Assembly (NCBI RefSeq): GCF_001598555.1
Contig: NZ_BCZE01000034.1
Coordinates: 31,998-95,997 of the forward strand
DNA from: Novosphingobium rosa NBRC 15208
GTDB lineage: Bacteria; Pseudomonadota; Alphaproteobacteria; Sphingomonadales; Sphingomonadaceae
Reading direction: 5' to 3'
Length of the DNA stretch: 64,000 nucleotides
The position numbers and the translations under genes are program-made. The stretch's first letter is position 1; each line of letters starts with the position of its first letter. Below the pieces are notes generated by a model, which searched no databases, was not told the DNA's origin, and worked only from the letters and a program-made list of their open reading frames with translations. Below, in pieces: positions 56,401 through 64,000 of this stretch.

Positions 56401-57700
56401 AGGGTTCGGGCGAAGCCACCGCACCAATCAGGCCAGCGCGCCAGTCTACCGGCCAATCACCACAAATTGCAGGGGCGAGCGCCGTTTCCTGAGCACGATC
56501 ATCCGCGGCCTCGAAGCGCTGGGCGCCCTGACCCGTGGCCAGCGGCAGACCGGCTCGCAAAATCTCTTCGATCCTTCCGACAATCTGGAAAGCGACTATG
56601 CCCGCGATGCGCTTCATGAATGGTTTGGTCTGCTCTATCGGGGCAAGTTGCGCAGCGTGTCACTGGCCGCTTTCCAGGCGATGACGGGTCTCGAGCTCTG
56701 CGATGAGGGCGGGGCACTCCTCGAACGCCTGCCTCCCATCCACCGGTGGCTCAACCGTATCCTTGCCCTGCGGATTGCCACCCAGAACATGATTTTCGAG
56801 GAATTCCTCGGCCTGGTCGAGGATCGCATCGAAGCCGCGCGCGCGGCCGGAACGCTTGATCTGGGTATCGAGACGATCCGGGTGAAGCAGGCAAAAGTGC
56901 TCTCCGACCGGATCTTGCGTCGGGACCCGGCCACCGGTGCTGAAACCCGTCTCATGCGGCTGGAACTGCACCGCCGCCCCAGCGTGCTGGCCTGGGCCGG
57001 CCTTCAGCTCGAGATCAAGGGTGCCAGCGAGGCCATGCCGATGCGAAACGCACGATCCGGCCGGGTCGCCATGCGGCTCCCAACCTGGCCGGGCCAGAAT
57101 GATGAGGGAGAACGGATCGAGCGCTGCCAGCTTCTGCGCCCGACCGGTTCACTCCGGGTCGATGTGGCCTCGCTTGCGACGTCGCATTGGGAGCCGGTCG
57201 ATGCCGGTGCCTTTGAGGCATTGTGGAGCGCAGAGGTTGCCGAGGCGGAAGCCAGGCTCGAGGTCGATACGGTCACCATGGCGACAGGCGTGCTGCTGCC
57301 CGTGTGGAACCGGCTGCCCGACAGCGACGTGCGGGTCTGGCGCATCGACGATGGCGCCGGTGTTCCGATCCTCGGCCGCATCATCCCCTCTTACGCCTAT
57401 GATGCGCTCGAGCGCGAGTTCGGTCTCGAAACCAACGACCGCCTCAGCGTTCAGGAGATGATCGCAGGGGCGAGCGCGCCCGAGGGTGTGGCCATTCCCG
57501 GTCTCAAGCCGGCCAGGCTGGCCTCCGCCTTCGTCAACGACAGCCGGCGTCTGGAAATTCGCGACTTTCCGCCTGAGGACCGGCTCTGGCTCAAGTCCTG
57601 CGGGGCGTTCAGCGAGGTCATCCGATTTAAGACAAGGCTCTTTCTCCCCCATGAGCGGGCTGCCGAGATTTTGACACAGATACTCGAGGTCCGTGCCTAG
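53438..57700 (+). CDS. Strawberry-notch-family helicase fused to an adenine methylase
   Basis: The 1420-residue protein starts at 53438 (MTVAQLALRPDEGHARRLHD). Residues 137-150 hold methylase motif I VLEPSAGTGMLAAHA and about 204-208 motif IV INPPFG. From about residue 482 the helicase Walker A is IADGTGVGKGREASAIILDQ, with motif II VFDESHAMA near 588, then the SNO C-terminal helicase region. It could modify and remodel DNA during plasmid maintenance or conjugation. Such methylase-SNO fusions occur on many alphaproteobacterial plasmids, and their biochemistry is little studied. The gene follows the terminator above, so it may have its own promoter or be attenuated. Confidence 0.9.
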   Translation: MTVAQLALRPDEGHARRLHDVACFLRTRLNAGALSRQALKRAMKETFGADDSSGLWSMRDAYNALEAAQAMVLSAQDCPLLKGDTPEKVLPRLLDLEGALPTQTYRSEGQVEMQQFSTPLVLSWLVGLAAACRPGDVVLEPSAGTGMLAAHARRAGARLLLNERDPARADLCAQIFGQGVTLYDAEHVDDLLAANEEPDIVLINPPFGRSEGRGKDRHAGARHLAAALRRLAPGGRCVAIMPSSFSADGTGAAGYAAVADTCQPRVAITILSSPYAKHGTSIDVRLVIFDKGWSGRTQNQIAPDIRAALPLVLALPQRLGPEGTPPPSVPAVRPLPRLRAGGVIAKVPTRKPAAPLRIAASGQEPDLVTYRVREEPLPPGEQVGIYSAWRLARIEIEGARRHPDDLVESLAMASVVPPAPTYQPLLQRRAIDALSEAQLETIIHAGEAFSRDLTGLFTPNLAGDRLLEDFQGKPYRTGYFIADGTGVGKGREASAIILDQWNRGRRRAIWISMADLIEDARRDWVALGGLAIDVQPIANFPLGSPITMDSGIVFLTYAGLRTARHDSASRLRQLLDWAGGDFEGLLVFDESHAMAHAAGTENDYGKAQGSEQGLAGVRLQNALPRARVLYMSATGAAKPESLSYALRLGLWGPGTAFGTRDMFMAAMEEGGIAALEVICRDLKALGLYTARALSYADVEYDPLEHELTPEQIATYDAYADAWAIIHRGLQDVLAKTGIVDRISGRSQNARAKGSALSAFESAKLRFFSAVLVGMKVPALIEAIEMELAAGHAVLVQLATTGEAILDRRLAALSAEERAQLDVELSPIETMTDYLNNAFPVRQMRVFRGDDGALRAEPMSDGDGNPVLSREALAARDEMIESLCSLPVIPTALDALLAHFGPDKLAEITGRSRRIVRDASGRQKLERRSARANVYETQAFMDGRKPVGAFSLAGTTGRSMHAEKNSLSAHMRRIHFLLELGFRIFAAVQGFGRSHRTNQASAPVYRPITTNCRGERRFLSTIIRGLEALGALTRGQRQTGSQNLFDPSDNLESDYARDALHEWFGLLYRGKLRSVSLAAFQAMTGLELCDEGGALLERLPPIHRWLNRILALRIATQNMIFEEFLGLVEDRIEAARAAGTLDLGIETIRVKQAKVLSDRILRRDPATGAETRLMRLELHRRPSVLAWAGLQLEIKGASEAMPMRNARSGRVAMRLPTWPGQNDEGERIERCQLLRPTGSLRVDVASLATSHWEPVDAGAFEALWSAEVAEAEARLEVDTVTMATGVLLPVWNRLPDSDVRVWRIDDGAGVPILGRIIPSYAYDALEREFGLETNDRLSVQEMIAGASAPEGVAIPGLKPARLASAFVNDSRRLEIRDFPPEDRLWLKSCGAFSEVIRFKTRLFLPHERAAEILTQILEVRA

Positions 57701-57785
57701 GGGCCAGCCAAAGGAGGGAAGGGGGGAGGGAGGGGCGGTGGCAAGGCGGATGGTGACCTTGCCCCGTCCTATCGGGAGACAGCAA

Positions 57786-58982
57786 ATGGCAAGTTCTGCC
57801 CCTGCAAACCAGACCTCGTCGTCGCACCAGCCCTGGAGCATCGATGTCAATCGTGGCCAGCGCAGCACGCGGGTATCGTCAGAATGGTTCTCGCGGCCTG
57901 ATGATGAAAAATTCCTCTCGCTGCGGGATCTCTATGGCAGCGTCCGCGCTCGCGCGGATTGTGCTACCACGCGGATCGTCGAAAGCCGCAACATTCGCGT
58001 CGAAGCAAGAAGCGACAATCCCGAACGCCTGATGCTGATCGCTCCGGGTGACGAGCGCGGGATCGCCCCGACGAACTGGTCTTTCGGGCAACTGGCCAGC
58101 CTGGTCGGTGCCCCAGCCTCCTATCTCCGAAACCTTCCCGCTGCGCTGGCCGGGATCAATCTCCAGCACGGGCTTATCTCGCACCGCGGCGAACAGGTCA
58201 AATTGCTGCAGACCGAAAGCGGCCGTACCGAGCTGCGCGCGGCCACCGGCCCTGATTACGGTCGCATCTGGGATCACGAGCTGGTGAGCGCGGTGATGAA
58301 CTTTGCCGGTGACGGCACAGGCGACACGCGCTGGAAAGTGCCGGGTACCATCGACTGGGGCTCGATGCGCTACAACCCCAATGTCGACATCACCAAGGAG
58401 ACCACCACGCTTTACGCCTCCGATCGCGACGTCTTCCTGTTTCTGGTGGATGATCGCAACCCTATTGTGGCGGGGCACCTCCCGAACGGCGAGCCCGACA
58501 TCTATTTCCGCGGATTTTATTGCTGGAATTCAGAGGTGGGCTCCAAGACGCTGGGCATCGCGACCTTCTATCTGCGCGGCGTTTGCGCCAATCGCTGCCT
58601 CTGGGGCGTCGAGAATTTCGAGGAGGTCAACATCCGCCACTCGAAATTCGCGGCCGCCCGCTTCGCCCATCAGGCCGCGCCGGCGCTGGAGCACTTTGCC
58701 GAGAGTTCACCGCAGCGTTTTATCACCGGTGTCAAGACTGCGCGCGAGCGGATCGTGGCGCGCAAGGATGAGGACCGCGAGGACTTCCTGAGAAAGCGGG
58801 GCTTTTCCAGGGCAGAAACGTCCAAGATTATCGAGACCGTGCTGGTTGAGGAAGGCCACCCGCCGGAATCCCTGTACGATTTTGTGCAGGGCATCACGGC
58901 TCATGCGCGCACCAAGACCCATCAGGAGGCCCGCCTCGAGCTTGAGGGCAAGGCCCGCAGGCTACTCGAACGAGTGAACTGA
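57786..58982 (+). CDS. DUF932 domain protein
   Basis: The ATG at 57786 has GGGAG seven to eight bases upstream; the earlier in-frame residues are low-complexity. The 398-residue product shows the DUF932 pattern: TNWSFGQLASLVGAPASYLR, LRAATGPDYGRIWDHELVSA, YNPNVDITKETTTLYASDRD and GVCANRCLWG. The family is found on plasmids and phages and is of unknown function, sometimes beside anti-restriction or replication genes. It follows the Strawberry-notch gene by 85 bases. It is intact and of usual size. Confidence 0.88.
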   Translation: MASSAPANQTSSSHQPWSIDVNRGQRSTRVSSEWFSRPDDEKFLSLRDLYGSVRARADCATTRIVESRNIRVEARSDNPERLMLIAPGDERGIAPTNWSFGQLASLVGAPASYLRNLPAALAGINLQHGLISHRGEQVKLLQTESGRTELRAATGPDYGRIWDHELVSAVMNFAGDGTGDTRWKVPGTIDWGSMRYNPNVDITKETTTLYASDRDVFLFLVDDRNPIVAGHLPNGEPDIYFRGFYCWNSEVGSKTLGIATFYLRGVCANRCLWGVENFEEVNIRHSKFAAARFAHQAAPALEHFAESSPQRFITGVKTARERIVARKDEDREDFLRKRGFSRAETSKIIETVLVEEGHPPESLYDFVQGITAHARTKTHQEARLELEGKARRLLERVN

Positions 58983-59014
58983 ACCCCGCTTCCACCGCCT
59001 TTTCAACCCACTCG

Positions 59015-59046
59015 ATGGCCGCTTCGGTTCCCGCCGGAGCGGCCAT
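59015..59046. repeat. Hairpin after the DUF932 gene
   Basis: ATGGCCGC and GCGGCCAT pair across a 16-base loop that itself is partly self-complementary. No T-tract follows on the plus strand; it may be an mRNA-end structure. Confidence 0.4.
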
Positions 59047-59070
59047 AGTCATGTCTGAAGGATATGTCCG

Positions 59071-59283
59071 ATGTCCACATCTCCTCATAATCCCCTGAAA
59101 ACCTTCCTTGTTGAAGTGTCGTTTTTCAGCGGCAATGACCGATATGGTCGCGAGAATTACACGATCGATGCCGGAAACTGGTATCATGCAGAGCAGGCCG
59201 CGCTGCAGATGTCTGTTGAGAGCCCCTATGACGACGCCCGGATTCCGGACCTTCGCCGGGAGGCAGTAGCGCGAGAAGCCTGA
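59071..59283 (+). CDS. Small hypothetical protein
   Basis: The 70-residue protein starts at an ATG with AAGGA about ten bases upstream. It is acidic-neutral with FLVEVSFFSGNDRYGRENYT and NWYHAEQAALQMSVESPYDD, and could be an OB or beta-strand protein. I do not recognise a family. It is likely real because codon composition and RBS fit, and it lies in the plus-strand run after DUF932. Confidence 0.65.
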   Translation: MSTSPHNPLKTFLVEVSFFSGNDRYGRENYTIDAGNWYHAEQAALQMSVESPYDDARIPDLRREAVAREA

Positions 59284-59324
59284 CGTCACGGTTGGCAGTA
59301 GCGCCTTAAGCTCGCTCCAGCCGC

Positions 59325-59388
59325 CATTGCCCTCGGCAAATGGGTCCAGTCGTTGAACCCGTCCTGTCTCCATCTGCCGAGGGCATTG
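59325..59388. repeat. Long-loop inverted repeat before the 236-residue gene
   Basis: CATTGCCCTCGGCA (59325-59338) and TGCCGAGGGCATTG (59375-59388) pair over 13 of 14 positions with a 36-base loop that itself has GGGT and ACCC in inverted position. It lies in the leader of the next gene, so a regulatory RNA structure is possible. Confidence 0.45.
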
Positions 59389-59441
59389 AAGCTTCTTGTA
59401 TGGCCGAACTTGATGTCCGGCCTCGGTTGGGAGATCCCGTC

Positions 59442-60152
59442 ATGATCGACCATTTGCTCAGATCCCTTGTGGAACTGCTCGCCCGCGCCCGTCGTGCCCT
59501 CCAGGCCCATTCGTCATCTCCTGTCTCCTCCCGCAAGATGCTGCTCGCCGAGCTTGCCGCTGCTGAGAAATCACTCGCGATGGGTGCTTTGCCCTGGCCC
59601 ATAGCTGTCCATGTCGGCGTGATCGAGCACAACTTCGGAACGACGATCTATGTCGCTCAGGAATCCAAATCCCTAGCAGCCCAAATCGCGAACTTCTGCC
59701 GAGATTATTGGAGCGAGATCGAAGATGCCGAAGACGTAGGGCGGCTGGATGATGAAACGACGATCACGACTTATTTCGAGCGACATCATCGGGATACGAT
59801 GACGCGAGAACCGATTACGCTCGAGCCTTCGGTCAATGTCTGGGCAAGCGATTCCCTCCATCACCTGGAACGCGGCCGGTACTGCGTCCTATCGACAGCC
59901 CATATCACGATGAGCACTGTCAATCTGATCAGCCATTGGTCGTATTGGCCACCGAGTTCGAGGCCAATGGATATCGCAGGCTCGGTCCATGGCTGGTTTG
60001 TGCCCACGGGCATGCCAGAAAGCCCGTTTGCCGAGCAACTGCCGGAGGATTTGGCCGCGCTCATGGCCTTCGGGCGGGATGGTGGTTTCGACTACGTCCT
60101 GCTCGATTGCGACGGCGATACCGCCGATGACCTCAAGGTCCACAATTGGTGA
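59442..60152 (+). CDS. Hypothetical plasmid protein, DUF5983-like C-terminus
   Basis: The ATG at 59442 has GGGAG eight bases upstream and is preferred over two earlier in-frame codons; the product has 236 residues. The first part is helical (LVELLARARRALQAHSSS), the middle has GTTIYVAQESKSLAAQIANF, and the C-terminus STAHITMSTVNLISHW to FDYVLLDCDGD resembles a small plasmid family (DUF5983) to my recollection. The function is unknown. It is followed by another unknown gene after 55 bases. Confidence 0.65.
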   Translation: MIDHLLRSLVELLARARRALQAHSSSPVSSRKMLLAELAAAEKSLAMGALPWPIAVHVGVIEHNFGTTIYVAQESKSLAAQIANFCRDYWSEIEDAEDVGRLDDETTITTYFERHHRDTMTREPITLEPSVNVWASDSLHHLERGRYCVLSTAHITMSTVNLISHWSYWPPSSRPMDIAGSVHGWFVPTGMPESPFAEQLPEDLAALMAFGRDGGFDYVLLDCDGDTADDLKVHNW

Positions 60153-60207
60153 GGCCTCGATCCCGCTTGGCGGGCCGGCGCCCTGTCATTGATGAAAGGA
60201 GGCCGTG

Positions 60208-60996
60208 ATGGCCGAATATATCCATCCCACGGTGGTCACGCCACCCTTGCCTGCCGACGCAATCAGCCTCCTTGAGGTGCTGGTGCTCACCCAGATGTAT
60301 GATTGGGAGCATCGGGGCGATCGGCTCTATTTCTTCAACAAAACAGGGCGCCCGTCTGCCATCGAGTTGCAGGTAGCGGAAATCGCTAACCTGATCGAGG
60401 CCGCTCCTGAGGATGCTGGTCGCCTGCCCGACTTCTTGAGGACGCTCCTCGCCAACCTCAAACCGGAAGACACGGTCTTTGAGGTCGAAGTGACCGAAGG
60501 CCTTGATGTGAGGATCTTCCAGGATATCCTTAGGCGTTGCAAAGATATTGACCATATCATGGTTACGTCCGCCTGGACCTGCTCGCGCATGAAGGAGGAT
60601 GGGTTCGGCGGCGCTGTGACGGTGATCACCGCCGATCAGGCGCTGACCAAAATGACAACCGATTTGGCAAGGTGTCTGTTCGAGCAAGCGACCCATGGCG
60701 ATCTGGCGGCAACGCCGGACGCCGGGGAACATCGCGTGCTTGTGGATAAGTCTGGCCAAAAGCCCGACAAAAGCTGTGTTTCAAGAGCGGATAAGTTGGA
60801 TAGGCCCAGATCATTGCGCTGCCCGGGATGTGGCACGAGCGATGTCCTTTGCGATGCATCCGCTCGCTGGGAAAACGACGAAAGGGGCTGGATTCTCGTG
60901 GACGTGTTCGAAGCCGCCTTTTGCGGCGGCTGCGAGGTGGATGTCGGTCACGAAGCAATTGTCTTAAAGCCGAATGGGGACCAGTCTGGTGACTGA
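60208..60996 (+). CDS. Hypothetical protein with C-terminal zinc ribbon
   Basis: AAAGGAGG ends five bases before the ATG at 60208; a GTG three bases earlier is an alternative. The 262-residue product has an N-terminal mixed domain (LLEVLVLTQMYDWEHRGDRL) and, near its C-terminus, CPGCG with CGGC about 38 residues on, a probable zinc ribbon, connected by a Lys/Asp-rich linker. I recognise no family. The next small gene begins within its last codons. Confidence 0.65.
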   Translation: MAEYIHPTVVTPPLPADAISLLEVLVLTQMYDWEHRGDRLYFFNKTGRPSAIELQVAEIANLIEAAPEDAGRLPDFLRTLLANLKPEDTVFEVEVTEGLDVRIFQDILRRCKDIDHIMVTSAWTCSRMKEDGFGGAVTVITADQALTKMTTDLARCLFEQATHGDLAATPDAGEHRVLVDKSGQKPDKSCVSRADKLDRPRSLRCPGCGTSDVLCDASARWENDERGWILVDVFEAAFCGGCEVDVGHEAIVLKPNGDQSGD

Positions 60997-61192
60997 GATT
61001 GAGCCCCCCTCTCTATCCCCTCTTCGTGAGCGCCTCGCCTCTTTCGACCATGCCTATGCCGTGGGCCTCTGGCACCGACACAATAGCTCGGCACCCGTCT
61101 ACATCATTTGCACGGGTAATGAGATCCAGCCTTACCGGGTTTCCAGCAGACTTCCTGCCTTTCCCGAGCAATGGACGGCTCTGATCCTATGA
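60989..61192 (+). CDS. Small protein coupled to the PP-loop gene
   Basis: The GTG at 60989 overlaps the previous stop (GTGACTGA) and the TGA at 61190-61192 overlaps the next ATG (ATGA), so this 67-residue frame is tied to both neighbours. It reads EIEPPSLSPLRERLASFDHA, AVGLWHRHNSSAPVYIICTG and PAFPEQWTALIL; no family is recognised. Overlap at both ends supports a real gene. Confidence 0.6.
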   Translation: MTEIEPPSLSPLRERLASFDHAYAVGLWHRHNSSAPVYIICTGNEIQPYRVSSRLPAFPEQWTALIL

Positions 61193-62115
61193 ACGCGTGG
61201 AAGATGGAACCGGATGCCCCGGTTGTCGCGGCATGGGGCATGGGCGTGGACAGCACTGCGATGATTATCGAGTGGGTCGCCAGACGCATGCGCCTTGATG
61301 TTGTCCTGACCGCAGACACGGGAGCCGAGCGTCCAGAGACCTACGAATTCCTGCCCGTTTTCCAGCGCTGGATGGATAGGCACGGGATCGAGCATCACGT
61401 CGTGCAGTATGAGCCGCAGCGCTTCAAACACTGGCCGCCCTACTTCACAATCCTGGAGAACTGCCTGACCAATGCGACTTTGCCCTCGGCCTCCTTCAAC
61501 AGGAAGTCCTGCAGTGTAAAGTGGAAGATAGCGCCTCAAAACCGCTGGGTTGAGAATTGGCCATCTGCAAAAGCCGCCTGGGCAAGAGGCCGGAGAGTGA
61601 CGAAGCTCATTGGCTACGATGCGTCTCCGGCAGACAGCCGACGGTATGCGCATCGCGTGGGCGTGGAAGACCCGCGCTACGATTTCCGCTATCCCTTGCG
61701 GGAATGGGGCTGGGATCGCGAGGCCTGCGCTCAACGCGTTCGGGCCGAGGGCCTCCCGGTGCCGGTCAAGTCAAGTTGCTTTATCTGCGCGGCGATGCGG
61801 CCGGAGGAGGTCGCATCGCTGCCGCACTGGGCTCTCCGGCTCATCGTTCTTCTTGAGGCGCGGGCAGCACCGCGACTTCGCAATGTTGAAGGCCTCTGGC
61901 GCAGGGCGACCCGCACACGGCCGGGCACCATGACGGCGTTCATTCGTGAGAGGGAGCTGCTGGCGCATGATGATATCGACGCCATTGCGACCGGAGCGCC
62001 GGTCGATCTGATAGAATTCCAGCAGGTCACCGCGCAAATCCCACTCCACGAGCGACCTGCGCTGCGCGAATGGATTGATCGGTTCAATGCCGGCGTGAGC
62101 GGAATCGAGATCTGA
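61189..62115 (+). CDS. PP-loop ATPase, PAPS-reductase-like
   Basis: The 308-residue protein starts at the ATG that overlaps the preceding stop (61189). AAWGMGVDSTAMIIEW is the PP-loop (SGGxDS-like), followed by VVLTADTGAERPETYEF. RKSCSVKWK and SSCFICAAM supply a Cys and a Cys-x2-Cys set, similar to the cysteines that bind Fe-S in PAPS reductases and DndC. It probably activates a substrate with ATP, for sulfur transfer or nucleotide modification; phage and plasmid copies are common. No Dnd genes are adjacent. Confidence 0.83.
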   Translation: MNAWKMEPDAPVVAAWGMGVDSTAMIIEWVARRMRLDVVLTADTGAERPETYEFLPVFQRWMDRHGIEHHVVQYEPQRFKHWPPYFTILENCLTNATLPSASFNRKSCSVKWKIAPQNRWVENWPSAKAAWARGRRVTKLIGYDASPADSRRYAHRVGVEDPRYDFRYPLREWGWDREACAQRVRAEGLPVPVKSSCFICAAMRPEEVASLPHWALRLIVLLEARAAPRLRNVEGLWRRATRTRPGTMTAFIRERELLAHDDIDAIATGAPVDLIEFQQVTAQIPLHERPALREWIDRFNAGVSGIEI

Positions 62116-62311
62116 CGAGACGCTTCCTGCTATTCGGGTTGGGACCTGCCACCGGCCACATGTCGGTCAATTTACCACGCGGGAAGCCGGTGATCGCGAG
62201 CTGGTCCATGGGCAGGGAGCGCAAACCAATTCCACGCTTTCCCCGGCTTGATGCTATGAGAAATTTGCACGTCAAGTCAGGTTTTCTCTTAAGAAAAACA
62301 ACATCCTATTA

Positions 62312-62572
62312 ATGGAGCAGATCTTGGCCCGTAGAACCACTTTCACCTATTCTCCGTGGCGCCATGGCGGATGGTATGTTCACGACGTCCGCTATCCCAA
62401 TGGGGCGTGCGGCTGCGTCTCCCGAAACTACGAAGATCGCAAATGGCGCATCGTTTGTGATCCACGCCCATTCGACGAGCGCCCGACCTTCAAAACCCGC
62501 GATGAAGCGGCAAGGGCGGAGTGGGATCTGGCCAATGGGGAATGCCCTGCGAACGACGCCAGCCCCTCCTGA
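62312..62572 (+). CDS. Small hypothetical protein
   Basis: The 86-residue protein reads RRTTFTYSPWRHGGWYVHDV and GCVSRNYEDRKWRIVCDPRP, suggesting a small beta-rich protein. The ATG at 62312 has no RBS; a TTG at 62324 would have GGAG seven bases upstream and begin with LARRTTF. The upstream gap holds a TTTTCT/AAGAAAA near-palindrome (62282-62298), possibly a promoter element. No family recognised. Confidence 0.6.
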   Translation: MEQILARRTTFTYSPWRHGGWYVHDVRYPNGACGCVSRNYEDRKWRIVCDPRPFDERPTFKTRDEAARAEWDLANGECPANDASPS

Positions 62573-62669
62573 GCAAAATTCTGGGCCCTTGTATCAATCG
62601 TCTGCGAGCCGCCTCTAACGTTTCGACCATGACTTGCTTTGGTCTTGGCCGCTGGCTCCGGGACGACCT

Positions 62670-62870
62670 CTAGGCTCGACGATTGCGTCCGGTCTTTGGC
62701 TTGCGGGCATGATCCGCGCATACTGCAAGGTCTGCTGCTAACTGCTTGAGGCAGCGCTCGACGCCCACTCGTTGCAGTCCATCGAGGCGGTTATCCATGT
62801 GGAGCCACGAGACCCGCGACCGCAGCAGATTGGCGACGACTCGCAGCGTATGGGGATCAATCTCGGCCAT
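62670..62870 (-). CDS. Small basic hypothetical protein
   Basis: A 66-codon minus-strand frame with GGAAG four bases before the ATG. It is Lys/Arg-rich at the C-terminus (ARKPKTGRNRRA), with EIDPHTLRVVANLLRSRV at the start, consistent with a small DNA-binding protein. It is the only opposite gene in the run, so it could also be a spurious frame. Confidence 0.4.
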   Translation of the reverse strand: MAEIDPHTLRVVANLLRSRVSWLHMDNRLDGLQRVGVERCLKQLAADLAVCADHARKPKTGRNRRA

Positions 62871-62994
62871 GGCGCTTCCATATATATGATTTCGCGTTCT
62901 GCAGCGAGGAGGGAATGGACATCCCGCGCCTTCGGGCGCGGCGCGCTTCTTTCCCTCTCAATTATGCGACTTTCTGTGCTTGACGCTTATCCCG

Positions 62995-63516
62995 ATGCGA
63001 GCCCTAATCGCCACCATGCGTTTGATAGACGACCTCGCGGCCAAGCGGTGCCTTTACCGACGTCCAATGCTCACCATGCCAGACGTGCTGGTTATAGATA
63101 TCCCGGAGCGCTTTGCGGCCTCGACGCTCCCCCTTGGGCGGTATTATCCGATCCTTCTAGAAAACTCTCACGAATTGGCGGAGGCTGAGGGCTTCCTCGC
63201 CCGGCAGCGTCCGGAGTTGGTCTTGCCGGACCTTTTCGACCGCCGGCCCTCTGCCGCCCACAGCGCCTGTGTGATCGTTGCGCGGTACCGGCCACCTACC
63301 TCTGGGTGGCCGTGGCTCCTGGTCTGCCTTTGGCCTGCGGCCTATACCTGTATGGTTTCACCGGGGAGCGACCTCTTTGCCCGCGGCGCATACACGAGCG
63401 AGGTTTATGAGACCCGCGACGATATGATCGAAGGCGAAGCTCGACTTCGAGCGAGTTTCACGGACCAGCAGATCGCCCATGTGATCGGCCGACCGATCAA
63501 TGCCGGGTCGGCATGA
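62995..63516 (+). CDS. Hypothetical protein, start uncertain
   Basis: About 173 residues; Met codons at 62995, 63016, 63067 and 63076 are possible and none has a good RBS. The frame has DVLVIDIPERFAASTLPLGR, SGWPWLLVCLWPAAYTCMVS and ARGAYTSEVYETRDDMIEGE, a real protein pattern with one hydrophobic stretch. I do not recognise a family. Confidence 0.55.
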   Translation: MRALIATMRLIDDLAAKRCLYRRPMLTMPDVLVIDIPERFAASTLPLGRYYPILLENSHELAEAEGFLARQRPELVLPDLFDRRPSAAHSACVIVARYRPPTSGWPWLLVCLWPAAYTCMVSPGSDLFARGAYTSEVYETRDDMIEGEARLRASFTDQQIAHVIGRPINAGSA

Positions 63517-63669
63517 AACCTTGGGATAAACACTCAGTTTTGAGCCCGAGGAGGGGGCCTTTCCATTGCTACGAATCGCCGCATTTGGCATGGTGCCGCG
63601 GGCTTTTTGTGGGGCGAAGGGATCATTGATCCGATCCGTGATCCCCTGAAATACAGGGGATTGAGCACC

Positions 63670-63882
63670 ATGTCCGGGGGAATGAGCCATTATCGCCGTT
63701 TGACCGGCACCTTGCGTATGAACGGCAGCAGCCCACTGCTTGAGGCTGAAGACAGCCTCTTTTTCCGCCTCACCACCAGTGAAAACCTCCGCGAGTTTGA
63801 CGGCCTTCACGTTATTGTCGAAGGCAGTCTCGCCGGGACCGATCGCCTTCAGGTCGAGTGGATTGGACGCCAGGCGGTCTGA
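63670..63882 (+). CDS. DUF5818-like small protein
   Basis: The 70-residue protein from the ATG at 63670 has AGGGGA about ten bases upstream. It reads LTGTLRMNGSSPLLEAEDSL and LHVIVEGSLAGTDRLQVEWI, the pattern of small beta-barrel proteins that I associate with sphingomonad DUF5818 (G-L, then VRVEG, then a final DxLxVxxI). Function unknown. Nothing further is seen to the window end. Confidence 0.65.
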   Translation: MSGGMSHYRRLTGTLRMNGSSPLLEAEDSLFFRLTTSENLREFDGLHVIVEGSLAGTDRLQVEWIGRQAV

Positions 63883-64000
63883 CCACAGGCCAACGTGCCT
63901 TTGCAGTTTCTCTGACCTTGCGCGTGTCCTGAACCATCACACGATTAACGTGGCTTACCTTCGGCGGCAAAAATTGTCCCGCCGTTCGCTATTGGCTCGG

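Noticed and set aside
61189..62115. Dnd phosphorothioation locus
   Set aside because: The PP-loop protein resembles DndC in part, but DndA, DndB, DndD and DndE are not adjacent.

Overview
The window reads as a high-GC alphaproteobacterial replicon, most likely from a sphingomonad (Novosphingobium- or Sphingobium-like). This is inferred from dense catabolic operons with many dehydrogenases, a cysteine-free MucR, DUF2889 and DUF5818-type proteins, and a plasmid-style block of Toprim, ParB, Strawberry-notch and DUF932 genes. No rRNA, tRNA or CRISPR array was seen.

Region 1 (1-29 kb) is catabolic. An aldo/keto reductase, a probably exported flavodoxin and a second aldo/keto reductase come first on the plus strand. 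A minus-strand beta-oxidation operon follows, read in the order TetR, acyl-CoA dehydrogenase, hydratase/3-hydroxyacyl-CoA dehydrogenase, thiolase, EtfB, EtfA. Two exported hydrolases, then a tightly overlapping minus-strand group (two aldehyde dehydrogenases, a divergent Fe-ADH-family protein, Zn-ADH, DUF2889, enoyl-CoA hydratase), a second Zn-ADH, an MHS-type importer, an acyl-CoA ligase and a MaoC-type hydratase complete the set. Together they look like uptake and ester hydrolysis, alcohol to aldehyde to acid to CoA ester, then beta-oxidation to acetyl-CoA with electrons passed to ETF. The substrate cannot be read from sequence. A Tat-type hydrolase and a Tat-type aldo/keto reductase close the region.

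Region 2 (29-38 kb) is export: a complete RND tripartite efflux operon ending in a strong terminator, then a Bcr/CflA-type MFS pump and a LysR regulator.

Region 3 (38-47.8 kb) looks like a defence island. A coupled three-gene minus-strand operon encodes a MerR-like HTH protein, an N6-adenine DNA methylase and a PIN-domain ribonuclease, with tandem putative operators in front. Then on the plus strand come a four-helix membrane protein with an N-terminal Cys cluster and a 1336-residue STAND NTPase with an N-terminal Cap4/DUF4297-like nuclease and a helical-repeat C-terminus. A 160-bp hairpin-rich inverted repeat marks its end.

Region 4 (47.8-64 kb) is plasmid or integrative-element backbone: an HD hydrolase, HU, a MucR with a histone-H1-like tail, Toprim primase-like protein, ParB, a methylase-helicase fusion of the Strawberry-notch family, DUF932, and a run of small or poorly known genes including a PP-loop (PAPS-reductase-like) ATPase translationally coupled to a small ORF.
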